A stretch of DNA of 14,516 nucleotides from Bacillota bacterium (GTDB lineage: Bacteria; Bacillota; Bacilli; Alicyclobacillales; SLC66), in assembly GCA_021846145.1 (NCBI GenBank), contig JAJZCJ010000055.1, forward strand, positions 1-14,516, read 5' to 3'. The notes under the pieces are model-generated. The model had not been told where the DNA came from. It saw only the letters and a program-made list of their open reading frames with translations, and did not search any database. The translations under genes and the position numbers were made by a program. Positions 1 to 6,157 of the stretch are shown here, piece by piece (within the stretch, counting starts at the first letter, position 1; each line of letters starts with the position of its first letter).

Positions 1-596
1 GCACCTTCAGTCGGAAAGAGTCCTGGCGCAATGGCCACTTGTCGAATTCCATACTTTGCCCACTCTACTGCTAATGAGCGAGTGAGAGACAACACCCCTG
101 CCTTCGCGGCAGCCGATGGGGTCACAAATCCAGAGCCAGCTGAAGACGCAGCATAGGTAGTGACAATATTAAGAAATGTGCCCGGAACGCCCGCTTCTAT
201 CCAGCGTTTACCCACTTCCATCGTGCAATAGAATGTCCCGTGCAGCACAATATTTAATACAGAGTCAATCGCTCGTGTCGACAGCCGCTCAGTAGGACTA
301 ATAAAATTGCCTGCCGCATTATTCACAAATACATCAATTTTCCCATAGTGTTGCCAGATGGCTTCCACCATTTGCGCCACTTGTTCTGGATCACGAACGT
401 CACAAGGAGTATAAAAAACTTCCCCACCATTTTGGGCCATTTGGGCAGCGGCTTCCTGTAACACTTCTTCTTTTCGGGAGGTGATTGCCAACTTGGCTCC
501 TAGTTCCAGAAAGCGTTCTCCTAATGAACGACCCAATCCTGTACCTCCGCCTGTAATTACCACAACCTTATCTTTCAATAAATCAGACACAAACAC
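1..596 (-). CDS. fadH: 2,4-dienoyl-CoA reductase, SDR family (3' end outside window)
   Basis: The visible 198 codons encode an NADPH-dependent short-chain dehydrogenase of the DECR type, which reduces 2,4-dienoyl-CoA during beta-oxidation of unsaturated fatty acids. The Rossmann glycine motif TGGGTGLGR sits near residues 15-23, and NNAAGNFISPTERLS near 92-106 is the DECR-specific signature. The catalytic pair follows the DECR arrangement: Tyr near 148 in TTYAASSAGSGF and Lys near 165 in PSAAAKAG. The classical YxxxK Tyr position is Ser, as is normal in this subfamily. I chose GTG at 596 because AGGGAG lies 8 bases upstream; in-frame GTGs at 605 and 590 fit less well. The gene starts 41 bases after the PadR stop with no terminator seen, so co-transcription with the regulator is likely. 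The C-terminal third is missing only because the window ends. The family call is firm; the symbol follows Bacillus usage. Confidence 0.88.
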   Translation of the reverse strand, partial: MFVSDLLKDKVVVITGGGTGLGRSLGERFLELGAKLAITSRKEEVLQEAAAQMAQNGGEVFYTPCDVRDPEQVAQMVEAIWQHYGKIDVFVNNAAGNFISPTERLSTRAIDSVLNIVLHGTFYCTMEVGKRWIEAGVPGTFLNIVTTYAASSAGSGFVTPSAAAKAGVLSLTRSLAVEWAKYGIRQVAIAPGLFPTEG

Positions 597-637
597 ACTT
601 CTCACTCCCTATGCTTAAAATTAACGCCTGTTTCATT

Positions 638-1159
638 TTACCATTCTAATGTGGTTTCTTGTGATATCAACTGAAGAAGCCACTCTTTTTCTGCATTAAG
701 CAAATGTAAGTGGTGACTGATTGCAATATTCACGCCACTACCTACTTCGTGATGGGGGACGGCCTGATAAATCTCAATTTGTTCATCAACACGTCGCAGC
801 TTTTCCTTTAGCGCATGCTGCGCTTCAGCTGCCGGCAAATGATCAATGAAAATCATGCCCACGTCCTCTTCAAAGTATTGAAGATCGAGCATTTCTAAAT
901 TTTCCCTTAAAAGTTGGTGAAATTTGCGCTCGCCAGTTGGAGTAATGGAATAAACTTTTCGTGGAGGGCGATTCCCTTCCTGTTGCGTCGTCATGCTCAC
1001 CAAACCCGCCTCACTAAGGCGATCAAGAATGGTGTAGGCGGTAGATTTTTTAATATCAATGAAATAGCTCAAATTGTGCTCAATAATTTCATTGATTTGA
1101 TAGCCATGCCTACTATGTGCTTTCAGCATACCTAGAAGGAGCAAACTGCGACTGTCCAC
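638..1159 (-). CDS. PadR-family transcriptional regulator
   Basis: This 173-residue protein has a PadR winged helix at the N terminus (about residues 4-78: LLLLGML, HGYQI, the recognition-helix segment STAYTILDRLSEAGLV, and the wing with NRPPRKVYSITPTG). A helical C-terminal dimerisation region (Vir_act_alpha_C-like) spans about 85-170. PadR proteins usually repress a neighbouring detoxification or efflux gene and are released by a small ligand. Here the DHA2 exporter is transcribed divergently 147 bases away, so it is the obvious target; this is inferred from context. The GTG start at 1159 is supported by AGGTGA (1166-1171) 6 bases upstream. The promoter is the mirror image of the exporter promoter, so autoregulation is likely. 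The dienoyl-CoA reductase gene follows directly. Confidence 0.9.
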   Translation of the reverse strand: MDSRSLLLLGMLKAHSRHGYQINEIIEHNLSYFIDIKKSTAYTILDRLSEAGLVSMTTQQEGNRPPRKVYSITPTGERKFHQLLRENLEMLDLQYFEEDVGMIFIDHLPAAEAQHALKEKLRRVDEQIEIYQAVPHHEVGSGVNIAISHHLHLLNAEKEWLLQLISQETTLEW

Positions 1160-1200
1160 TGACTATCACCTGCCTTACTATTAACGTTTCTTTGATTGCA

Positions 1201-1229
1201 ATTATAGTCGGTGTTGACTATTCAGTCAA
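1201..1229 (-). promoter_or_regulatory. Sigma-A promoter of the PadR gene
   Basis: Read on the minus strand, -35 TTGACT (1229-1224) and -10 TATAAT (1206-1201) are separated by exactly 17 bases. It shares its core with the divergent exporter promoter: each -35 box lies inside the other promoter's spacer. RNA polymerase should therefore occupy only one direction at a time. Confidence 0.82.
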
Positions 1230-1235
1230 AGACTA
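1205..1235. promoter_or_regulatory. Palindromic operator candidate between PadR and exporter genes
   Basis: A perfect inverted repeat, TTGACT (1214-1219) / AGTCAA (1224-1229) with a 4-base centre, is flanked by an outer pair TAGTC (1205-1209) and GACTA (1231-1235). The inner arms are also the two -35 boxes, so a bound PadR dimer would block both promoters. The related heptamer GACTATC occurs again at 1161-1167, beside the PadR ribosome binding site, and at 1280-1286 in the exporter leader. These could be auxiliary sites. Binding by this PadR is inferred. Confidence 0.65.
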
Positions 1236-1242
1236 ATATAAT
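1214..1242 (+). promoter_or_regulatory. Sigma-A promoter of the DHA2 exporter gene
   Basis: The -35 TTGACT (1214-1219), a 17-base spacer and the -10 TATAAT (1237-1242) make a near-consensus promoter. Transcription should start near 1249, leaving a leader of about 58 bases before the ATG at 1307. Such a strong promoter is expected to be held off by a repressor. Confidence 0.85.
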
Positions 1243-1306
1243 CTATTCGAGTTTTAGTTTTACGCGATTATTCAATTTCGACTATCAAAAACTAGGAGGT
1301 TGCTAG

Positions 1307-2869
1307 ATGTTACAAAACAAACAAGGCATTGCCCTCACCCTGTTTGCTATCGGGGTATTTATGGGTGGTTTAGATAATGGAATTATGTCCTCTGCCCTAA
1401 CCACAATCATTTCATCATTTGGAGTTAATGCCAACTGGGGATCGTGGCTGATCACCATCTACACGCTAGGGCTTGCTGTTAGCATTCCTATAATGGCAAA
1501 ACTTTCAGATGACTATGGCCGAAAAAGGATGTTCATTATCGGTGTCAGCATATTTGGCCTAGGCTCGATGCTCGTGGCACTCAGCCACTCCTTTACCATG
1601 ATCCTCATCAGCAGAGTCATCCAATCACTTGGCGGGGGTGGTATTTTTCCGATTGCCAATGGCTACATCGTATCCACCTTCCCACTAGATCGTCAGGGCA
1701 AGGCGCTAGGTATGGTAGGTGGAATGAACGGAATTGCCGCCATTTTAGGCCCCAACATTGGCTCACTGATCTTGGGTCTCACCCACAACGACTGGCACTG
1801 GTTGTTCTGGATCAACGTGCCGATCGCCTTGTTACTTGTTATCTTTAGCATGCGTTCAATTAAGGAGAATAAATCAACGGTTTCTTCAGGGTTAGATTTC
1901 ACAGGTATTGTCGCCCTGTCCCTCGCCATGCTATCACTAATGTATAGTTTAACCAATTTAAAGGGTGCAAATTTAGGGGCCAGCATTGCCAACCCCCAAT
2001 TTTACGGTTTTTTCCTCACAGGGATCATTCTTCTGATCGCAATGTTCTTTATTGAAAGAACGATCGCCAATCGCGGCAAAGACCCGCTCATTCCGATGCA
2101 GCTTTTTCGCAGAACGGAACTCCGCTGGACGCTTGCCATCGGACTCACCTCTGGGTTAACTTTAGCTTCTGTTATCTTTCTCCCCGCATTTAATCAGCTC
2201 ATTTTGGGCTGGCCTACCAGTCAAGCAGGTTACTGGTATACGCCGATGGCCATCGCATCTGGTGTCGGTGCCATGGGAGGAGGCGCTTTTATGGACAAAC
2301 GAGGTCCTATTGGCACGTTAACCATTGGCATGATTGCGGCTGCATTAGGCGCACTTTTATTCCCACTATGGGTACAGCACACGTGGCAAATGGTGATTGC
2401 CAGTTCATTCATCGGATTTGGCGTAGGCGTTACACTCGGAGCACCAGTCAACTTCCTGATTACAGAGAATGTGCCGGATAACAAGGCTACTGCACTAGGT
2501 ATTCTGTCTTTGTCCCGTCAAGTAGGCATGACCTTGGGACCTACAATATTTGCCGGATTTTTAAGCCGATCGATGGCAAAATTCCCAACTGAGTTGATGA
2601 AAAACTTGAGTGCGGCAGGGATTTCTCCAAATTCCATTCCACCTAGTGAACTAGCCAAGATGCACGCCTTGCAAAGCTTTGGGAACATCAACAACCAAAT
2701 CCAACAAATTCCCATACCCAGTGTGAGAACTGCCATTTCAAAGGCCATTCACACGGTGGCCCAACAAGGCTTTAACGACCTGTACTATGCTGCTTTTCTG
2801 ATCGCCATCGTAGCGTTAATTTTTATCGGCATTACTTCGCATTACCGAAACAAAGCAAAAGCGGTTTAA
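1307..2869 (+). CDS. DHA2 (EmrB/QacA-type) 14-helix drug:proton antiporter
   Basis: This 520-residue integral membrane protein of the major facilitator superfamily exports drugs or toxic compounds using the proton gradient. Motif D1 is at the start of helix 1 (GLDNGIMSSALTTI, about 21-34). Motif A is in the helix 2-3 loop (KLSDDYGRKRMF, 65-76). Motif C, the antiporter signature, is in helix 5 (GGMNGIAAILGPNIGS, 138-153). Length and hydrophobicity fit 14 transmembrane helices. AGGAGG at 1294-1299 sits 7 bases before the ATG. The gene diverges from a PadR regulator with interlocked promoters, so substrate-induced derepression is the likely control. Its TAA overlaps the stop of the opposing Lin0512 gene. 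The substrate cannot be read from the sequence. Confidence 0.92.
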   Translation: MLQNKQGIALTLFAIGVFMGGLDNGIMSSALTTIISSFGVNANWGSWLITIYTLGLAVSIPIMAKLSDDYGRKRMFIIGVSIFGLGSMLVALSHSFTMILISRVIQSLGGGGIFPIANGYIVSTFPLDRQGKALGMVGGMNGIAAILGPNIGSLILGLTHNDWHWLFWINVPIALLLVIFSMRSIKENKSTVSSGLDFTGIVALSLAMLSLMYSLTNLKGANLGASIANPQFYGFFLTGIILLIAMFFIERTIANRGKDPLIPMQLFRRTELRWTLAIGLTSGLTLASVIFLPAFNQLILGWPTSQAGYWYTPMAIASGVGAMGGGAFMDKRGPIGTLTIGMIAAALGALLFPLWVQHTWQMVIASSFIGFGVGVTLGAPVNFLITENVPDNKATALGILSLSRQVGMTLGPTIFAGFLSRSMAKFPTELMKNLSAAGISPNSIPPSELAKMHALQSFGNINNQIQQIPIPSVRTAISKAIHTVAQQGFNDLYYAAFLIAIVALIFIGITSHYRNKAKAV

Positions 2870-3225
2870 TAGCCGACTTCTACTACCGCATTCACAATAA
2901 TCACATCGTCGTTGATGTCGCCTTTATCTGGCAATACCACTCCACTAGAAGCGATCAACCCTCCATGCACTATGACGATTTCTTTTTTGCCATAGGGTAT
3001 GACGGATTTGATCGCTTCTTCGTCCACTTTGTCCATGAAAGCAGGGATTCCCAGCGTCACTTTCACCTGCATGTTATTGATGTCCTCATCTTGCAAAACA
3101 CTTCGCATGCCTGGCATTGAGTTATGGCCGATCGCGTCGCGGACGGCCCGTACACAGGCAGTATTGACATCCTGCCCATGCAAGTCTACTCCCATGCCGA
3201 TTTCCACAAACATTACCTTTTTCAT
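2866..3225 (-). CDS. Lin0512 family protein of unknown function
   Basis: This 119-residue protein matches the Lin0512 family (TIGR02058/PF09585), known for a conserved GxGxDxHG motif near the N terminus. Here that motif is GMGVDLHG at residues 10-17. Other features are a conserved region around VKVTLGIP (54-61) and a C-terminal valine-rich beta segment. No signal peptide or membrane helix is visible, so it should be cytosolic. The ATG at 3225 has GGTGAGG 8 bases upstream. The gene stands alone on its strand and converges on the exporter: its TAA (2868-2866) overlaps the exporter's TAA (2867-2869). No biochemical function is established for the family as far as I know, and the context does not suggest one. 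Confidence 0.85.
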   Translation of the reverse strand: MKKVMFVEIGMGVDLHGQDVNTACVRAVRDAIGHNSMPGMRSVLQDEDINNMQVKVTLGIPAFMDKVDEEAIKSVIPYGKKEIVIVHGGLIASSGVVLPDKGDINDDVIIVNAVVEVGY

Positions 3226-3271
3226 GATTCCAACCTCACCATATTTGAATTTTGACGATTTACCTGAGGAT

Positions 3272-3301
3272 AATGTACCATCTAAAAAATGCTATAATCA
3301 A
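3272..3301 (-). promoter_or_regulatory. Possible sigma-A promoter of the Lin0512 gene
   Basis: On the minus strand, TTGATT (3301-3296) and TACATT (3277-3272) are 18 bases apart, about 45 bases upstream of the start codon. The match is moderate. It overlaps the -10 box of the divergent peroxidase promoter. Confidence 0.4.
3290..3298 (+). promoter_or_regulatory. Extended -10 promoter of the glutathione peroxidase gene
   Basis: TGCTATAAT is a perfect TGn-extended -10 element. No good -35 lies 16-18 bases upstream (ATAATG at 17), which is typical of extended -10 promoters. The predicted start near 3305 gives a leader of about 38 bases with the ribosome binding site CGGAGG. Confidence 0.6.
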
Positions 3302-3342
3302 CTTGCCAAGAAATCTTGAGATAGAACGGAGGACTGATACGA

Positions 3343-3831
3343 ATGTCAATTTACGACTTTACTGTCTATCAAGCTGATGGCAAGGAAGTATCCCTCAATA
3401 ATTATCAAGATCAGGTATTACTCATCGTGAACACGGCCAGCAAATGTGGCTTTACCCCGCAATATAAAGGACTTGAAGAACTATATGAACACTTTAAAGA
3501 TCGTGGTTTCTCCATACTAGGGTTCCCCTGCAATCAGTTTGGTGGGCAAGAGCCTGGTAGCAATGAGGAAATTCAAAAGTTTTGCCAACTCAATTACGGA
3601 GTATCATTCCCTGTTTTTTCTAAAATAGATGTGAATGGATCAACTGCTCATCCACTCTATAAATACCTAACAAAGAACGCACCAGGCATTTTGCATACAG
3701 AACCAATTAAATGGAACTTCACAAAATTTCTAATTTCCCATGATGGTCATATTCTTAGGCGCTTTGCCCCCGCCACTACTCCAGAGACCATTGCACACGA
3801 CATCGAACATGCGCTAAACGCAATGAACTAA
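3343..3831 (+). CDS. Glutathione peroxidase family thiol peroxidase (BsaA type)
   Basis: This 162-residue cytosolic enzyme has the thioredoxin-like fold of the glutathione peroxidase family. Bacterial Cys-type members mostly reduce hydroperoxides with electrons from thioredoxin rather than glutathione. The peroxidatic Cys35 lies in NTASKCGFT. The conserved FPCNQFGGQEPGS block (61-73) supplies the active-site Gln (about 69), and KWNFTKFL (123-130) supplies Trp124 and Asn125. Cys81 in EIQKFCQ sits where thioredoxin-dependent members carry the resolving Cys. GGAGG precedes the ATG by 10 bases. The small gene that follows starts 13 bases after the stop, so the two are probably one transcript. Length is normal for the family and no defect is visible. 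Confidence 0.93.
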   Translation: MSIYDFTVYQADGKEVSLNNYQDQVLLIVNTASKCGFTPQYKGLEELYEHFKDRGFSILGFPCNQFGGQEPGSNEEIQKFCQLNYGVSFPVFSKIDVNGSTAHPLYKYLTKNAPGILHTEPIKWNFTKFLISHDGHILRRFAPATTPETIAHDIEHALNAMN

Positions 3832-3844
3832 GGGGGATTATTTT

Positions 3845-4087
3845 ATGGCCGTCGTTCGCCGTGTGTTATTGCACATGGAAAACAACCAACGTTATGCAGT
3901 ATTAGATACAGATGAAGGTTTTTTTCTATACATCTGGAGCTTTGAAGACATTCCTATGAAAAATTTAGGATTAAAAGATTATTTGGCTGTCGCAGTGAAA
4001 GATTTTGCACGCTTTAAAAGCAACGAATTACCAAGATCTTACCAGTCTATTTCCATGCGGGACTTAAATCTAGTTAGTGGAGCCTAA
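3845..4087 (+). CDS. Small orphan protein, 80 residues
   Basis: I do not recognise this protein. It is 80 residues long and rich in aromatic and charged residues (for example FFLYIWSFEDIP at 27-38), with no Cys, no signal peptide and no convincing membrane helix. It looks like a small folded cytosolic protein. It is likely genuine: AAGGGGGA lies 8 bases before the ATG, only 13 bases separate it from the peroxidase stop, and no better frame covers the region. Linkage to the peroxidase suggests a shared mRNA, possibly an oxidative-stress role, but that is only association. It converges on fdhD with 9 bases between stops and no terminator hairpin. Confidence 0.7.
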   Translation: MAVVRRVLLHMENNQRYAVLDTDEGFFLYIWSFEDIPMKNLGLKDYLAVAVKDFARFKSNELPRSYQSISMRDLNLVSGA

Positions 4088-4096
4088 ATATTCCTG

Positions 4097-4903
4097 TTAT
4101 ATTACAATTCGTTCAGGATGCGTGTAAATATTAAACGTTTGGCTCCTAACAAACCCAATAGTGGTGATATTAAGTTCGTCTGCTATCTCTAATGCCAACT
4201 TCGTTGGCGCAGATTTTGCGAGCACTAACCCTATGCCTATTTTAGATACCTTGATCAAAATCTCTGAAGATAATCTACCACTAAAAACGATAAATTTTCC
4301 TTTGAGGTCAAGATGTTGCGAGAGTGCATACCCGTAAATTTTATCTAATGCATTATGCCTCCCGATATCGGCTCGCGATAGAATGATTTGTTTGTCATCT
4401 GCCAGGCTGGCCATGTGTACCCCACCTGTATCATGAAATACATCTGAACTTTTTTCCATCGATTCCATCGCACGAAACACATCGTCTGGATAAATTTTAA
4501 AAGAATCTGTATTTTTTTTTGCGATATGAGCATCATTGTAATAATAAAAAGTTTGTCTACTCTTGCCACAGCAGGAAGCAATGTATCGTTTATTGTAAAA
4601 CTCCTGATTGAAGTTGGTGTGGTTTGAAGTTTTCACTCTTGCCATTCCACGTAAGCGGTTCACATACAGATCTTCAATTTGATCAATAGAGCGAATCACT
4701 CCCTCTGACGCCAAAAACCCCACTACGAGATCCTCCATATGCGCCGGACTACAAACGATCGTAGCCATTTCTTCATCATTCACAAAAATAGTCAGCGCAT
4801 ATTCAGTGGCAACCACATCAGAAAATTCGCTGACTCCCACTCCTTGGACATAACGAACCACTTGGTGTCCTGCTATCAACGTCATTGCTCCTTCAGTCGC
4901 CAC
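4097..4903 (-). CDS. fdhD: Formate dehydrogenase accessory sulfurtransferase FdhD
   Basis: FdhD passes sulfur from the cysteine desulfurase to the molybdenum/tungsten bis-MGD cofactor of formate dehydrogenase, which is needed for activity. This 268-residue protein has the family marks in order: the N-terminal TEYALTIFVND strand region (33-43), SPAHMEDLVVGFLASEGVI (52-70), the sulfur-carrying Cys pair in ASCCGKSRQ (Cys111/Cys112), HDTGGVHMA (157-165) and SRADIGRHNALDKIYG (176-191). It follows the aldolase gene by 17 bases. AAAGGGGG overlapping the aldolase stop lies 11 bases before the GTG at 4903. An in-frame ATG at 4885 is possible, but its GGAG is only 2 bases away. No formate dehydrogenase gene is in the window, so the client enzyme must be encoded elsewhere. 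Confidence 0.92.
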   Translation of the reverse strand: MATEGAMTLIAGHQVVRYVQGVGVSEFSDVVATEYALTIFVNDEEMATIVCSPAHMEDLVVGFLASEGVIRSIDQIEDLYVNRLRGMARVKTSNHTNFNQEFYNKRYIASCCGKSRQTFYYYNDAHIAKKNTDSFKIYPDDVFRAMESMEKSSDVFHDTGGVHMASLADDKQIILSRADIGRHNALDKIYGYALSQHLDLKGKFIVFSGRLSSEILIKVSKIGIGLVLAKSAPTKLALEIADELNITTIGFVRSQTFNIYTHPERIVI

Positions 4904-4920
4904 CGCGAATGTCGCCCCCT

Positions 4921-5577
4921 TTACTCTTGCATTTTTCCGTACTGTGCAATTTTTGAAGAAACTAAACGAATCTCCTTTTCCGTCAATAACACCGGTTCTC
5001 CAATAGCTAACGCATGATGATACAACTCAGCCATCTCTTCAACCACGACCGCTCGTTGATAAGCCTCTGCTAACGTTGAACCCGTAGTGATTACACCATG
5101 ATTTCGTAAAAGTGTAGCATGATAGGTTAGTCCAAGGGTTTTCACTGCAGACTTCGCCAATGCTTCTGTACCATAAAGTTCATAGTGAGGCGTGATGGGA
5201 ATTTGTGCCCCACCCATCATGGTGATCATGTAATGAATCGCGGGAATAGACTTGCCGTGCACAGCAAACGAGGTAGCATACATAGAATGGGTGTGAACTA
5301 TCGCGCGAACATCGTCGCGAGCTCGATAAATCGCAAGGTGCATAGAATACTCAGAAGAAGGAGCATGACCTGCTAGGCGCTCCCCAGTCATCGTCAGCAC
5401 CGTCACTTGCTCGCTACTTAAGTACTCATAATTAGTTCCTGTAGGTGTGATTGCCACTATTCCTGCATTACGGTCAATAACGCTCAGATTCCCAGAGGTT
5501 CCACGAACCAATTGATCATGCAACATTTTTCGTCCAAATTCAACAATCTGTTGTTTATAATCTTCCATCTCGCTCAC
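4921..5577 (-). CDS. Class II aldolase, L-fuculose-phosphate aldolase-like
   Basis: This zinc-dependent class II aldolase/adducin-family enzyme has 218 residues, close to the E. coli FucA size. The fold's landmarks are present: RGTSGNLSV (25-33) for phosphate binding, catalytic Glu76 in APSSEYSMH, zinc ligands His95 and His97 in VHTHS and His160 in LRNHGVI, and the FucA-like stretch SIPAIHYMI (110-118). The reaction would be retro-aldol cleavage of a ketose 1-phosphate to DHAP and an aldehyde. In Bacillota, close relatives also act on 5-deoxyribulose 1-phosphate or methylthioribulose 1-phosphate, so the substrate is open. No kinase or isomerase partner is adjacent. The GTG start has AAGGGG 9 bases upstream. 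fdhD follows 17 bases after the stop, although no functional link between them is known to me. Confidence 0.85.
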   Translation of the reverse strand: MSEMEDYKQQIVEFGRKMLHDQLVRGTSGNLSVIDRNAGIVAITPTGTNYEYLSSEQVTVLTMTGERLAGHAPSSEYSMHLAIYRARDDVRAIVHTHSMYATSFAVHGKSIPAIHYMITMMGGAQIPITPHYELYGTEALAKSAVKTLGLTYHATLLRNHGVITTGSTLAEAYQRAVVVEEMAELYHHALAIGEPVLLTEKEIRLVSSKIAQYGKMQE

Positions 5578-5629
5578 TATGGCTCGCCCCTTATCATTGG
5601 TCCACTGTTTTTATTTTATTACTTTCAAT

Positions 5630-5658
5630 AAAAAAACCGTCCATACTGAATAGACGGT
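5630..5658 (-). terminator. Rho-independent terminator after the NifX-like gene
   Basis: On the minus strand, ACCGTC (5658-5653) pairs with GACGGT (5641-5636) around an 11-base loop and is followed directly by a run of Ts (5635-5629). It lies 28 bases beyond the stop at 5686 and separates this transcript from the aldolase-fdhD pair. Confidence 0.85.
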
Positions 5659-5685
5659 CAATTAATCGTGATTGTAATACTCAAA

Positions 5686-6069
5686 TTAGTGATGATGATG
5701 ATGACCATGGCTAGCCAGTTCATCTTCTGGAAGTTCTTGAACCAACTTGATGTCCGTTGGCGCTTCCACCCCATTCCAGAGTGAATTCCAAGTCGACCCA
5801 GATGCCACCCTCCAAAATTTCAGCTCATTGGTTTTTGCCACACTGTAAGAATGGGCACAAAAAGCTTCGGGGGGCGAGATGACAGTATCAACGCCATTCT
5901 CCAACAATGCCTTCACTACTGCAATTCTACGCCCACTAGTTGCTGACATCGCTGGGTTTGGAATTTCAAATTCCTCTTTACTCGCCAGATCGCGAATTCG
6001 AATACGATCCCCCTGAACAAGCGGCATCACTGTTTGCCCGTCTTCTGTAATCACTGCTGCTACTTTCAT
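5686..6069 (-). CDS. NifX/NifB-type (dinitrogenase Fe-Mo cofactor domain) protein with His-rich tail
   Basis: This 127-residue cytosolic protein resembles the single-domain NifX/NafY/NifB C-terminal family (PF02579). These bind or carry iron-sulfur or metal-cofactor precursors, and many non-diazotrophs have versions of unknown role. The fold fits: an N-terminal strand (MKVAAVITEDG), a middle segment, and helix-strand GRRIAVVKALLENGVDTVIS, then a Cys in AFCAHSYSV. The family's usual HFG near residue 20 is absent, so the match is moderate. The protein ends HGHHHHH, a natural metal-binding tail. I start at ATG 6069, where family homology begins; an in-frame ATG at 6102 would add 11 residues but has no clear ribosome binding site. 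It has its own promoter (6124-6152) and terminator, so it is probably a separate unit from cheB. Confidence 0.62.
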   Translation of the reverse strand: MKVAAVITEDGQTVMPLVQGDRIRIRDLASKEEFEIPNPAMSATSGRRIAVVKALLENGVDTVISPPEAFCAHSYSVAKTNELKFWRVASGSTWNSLWNGVEAPTDIKLVQELPEDELASHGHHHHH

Positions 6070-6123
6070 ATACTTATCGCCTACTTTCCAAAAAGTAACC
6101 ATTGATCATGACCGTGTGTTTTC

Positions 6124-6152
6124 ATTGTATATCTCACGCCCACTCACTTCAA
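6124..6152 (-). promoter_or_regulatory. Sigma-A promoter of the NifX-like gene
   Basis: On the minus strand, TTGAAG (6152-6147) and TACAAT (6129-6124) are 17 bases apart in the gap after cheB. Transcription from about 6117 would give a leader of about 48 bases to the ATG at 6069 but only about 15 to the ATG at 6102. This favours the shorter protein. Confidence 0.55.
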
Positions 6153-6157
6153 CCTTT

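Noticed and set aside
145..165. Inactive SDR because the YxxxK Tyr is Ser
   Set aside because: In the DECR subfamily the catalytic Tyr lies earlier, in a TxxYA-type segment, which is present here (TTYAAS), so the active site is intact.
3252..3276. TTGACG and TAATGT as the peroxidase promoter
   Set aside because: The spacer is only 13 bases, too short for sigma-A. The extended -10 TGCTATAAT downstream is a better candidate.
5686..5709. His codons as a cloning-vector tag
   Set aside because: The run is interrupted by Gly, has no vector linker, and is followed by native sequence and a natural terminator.
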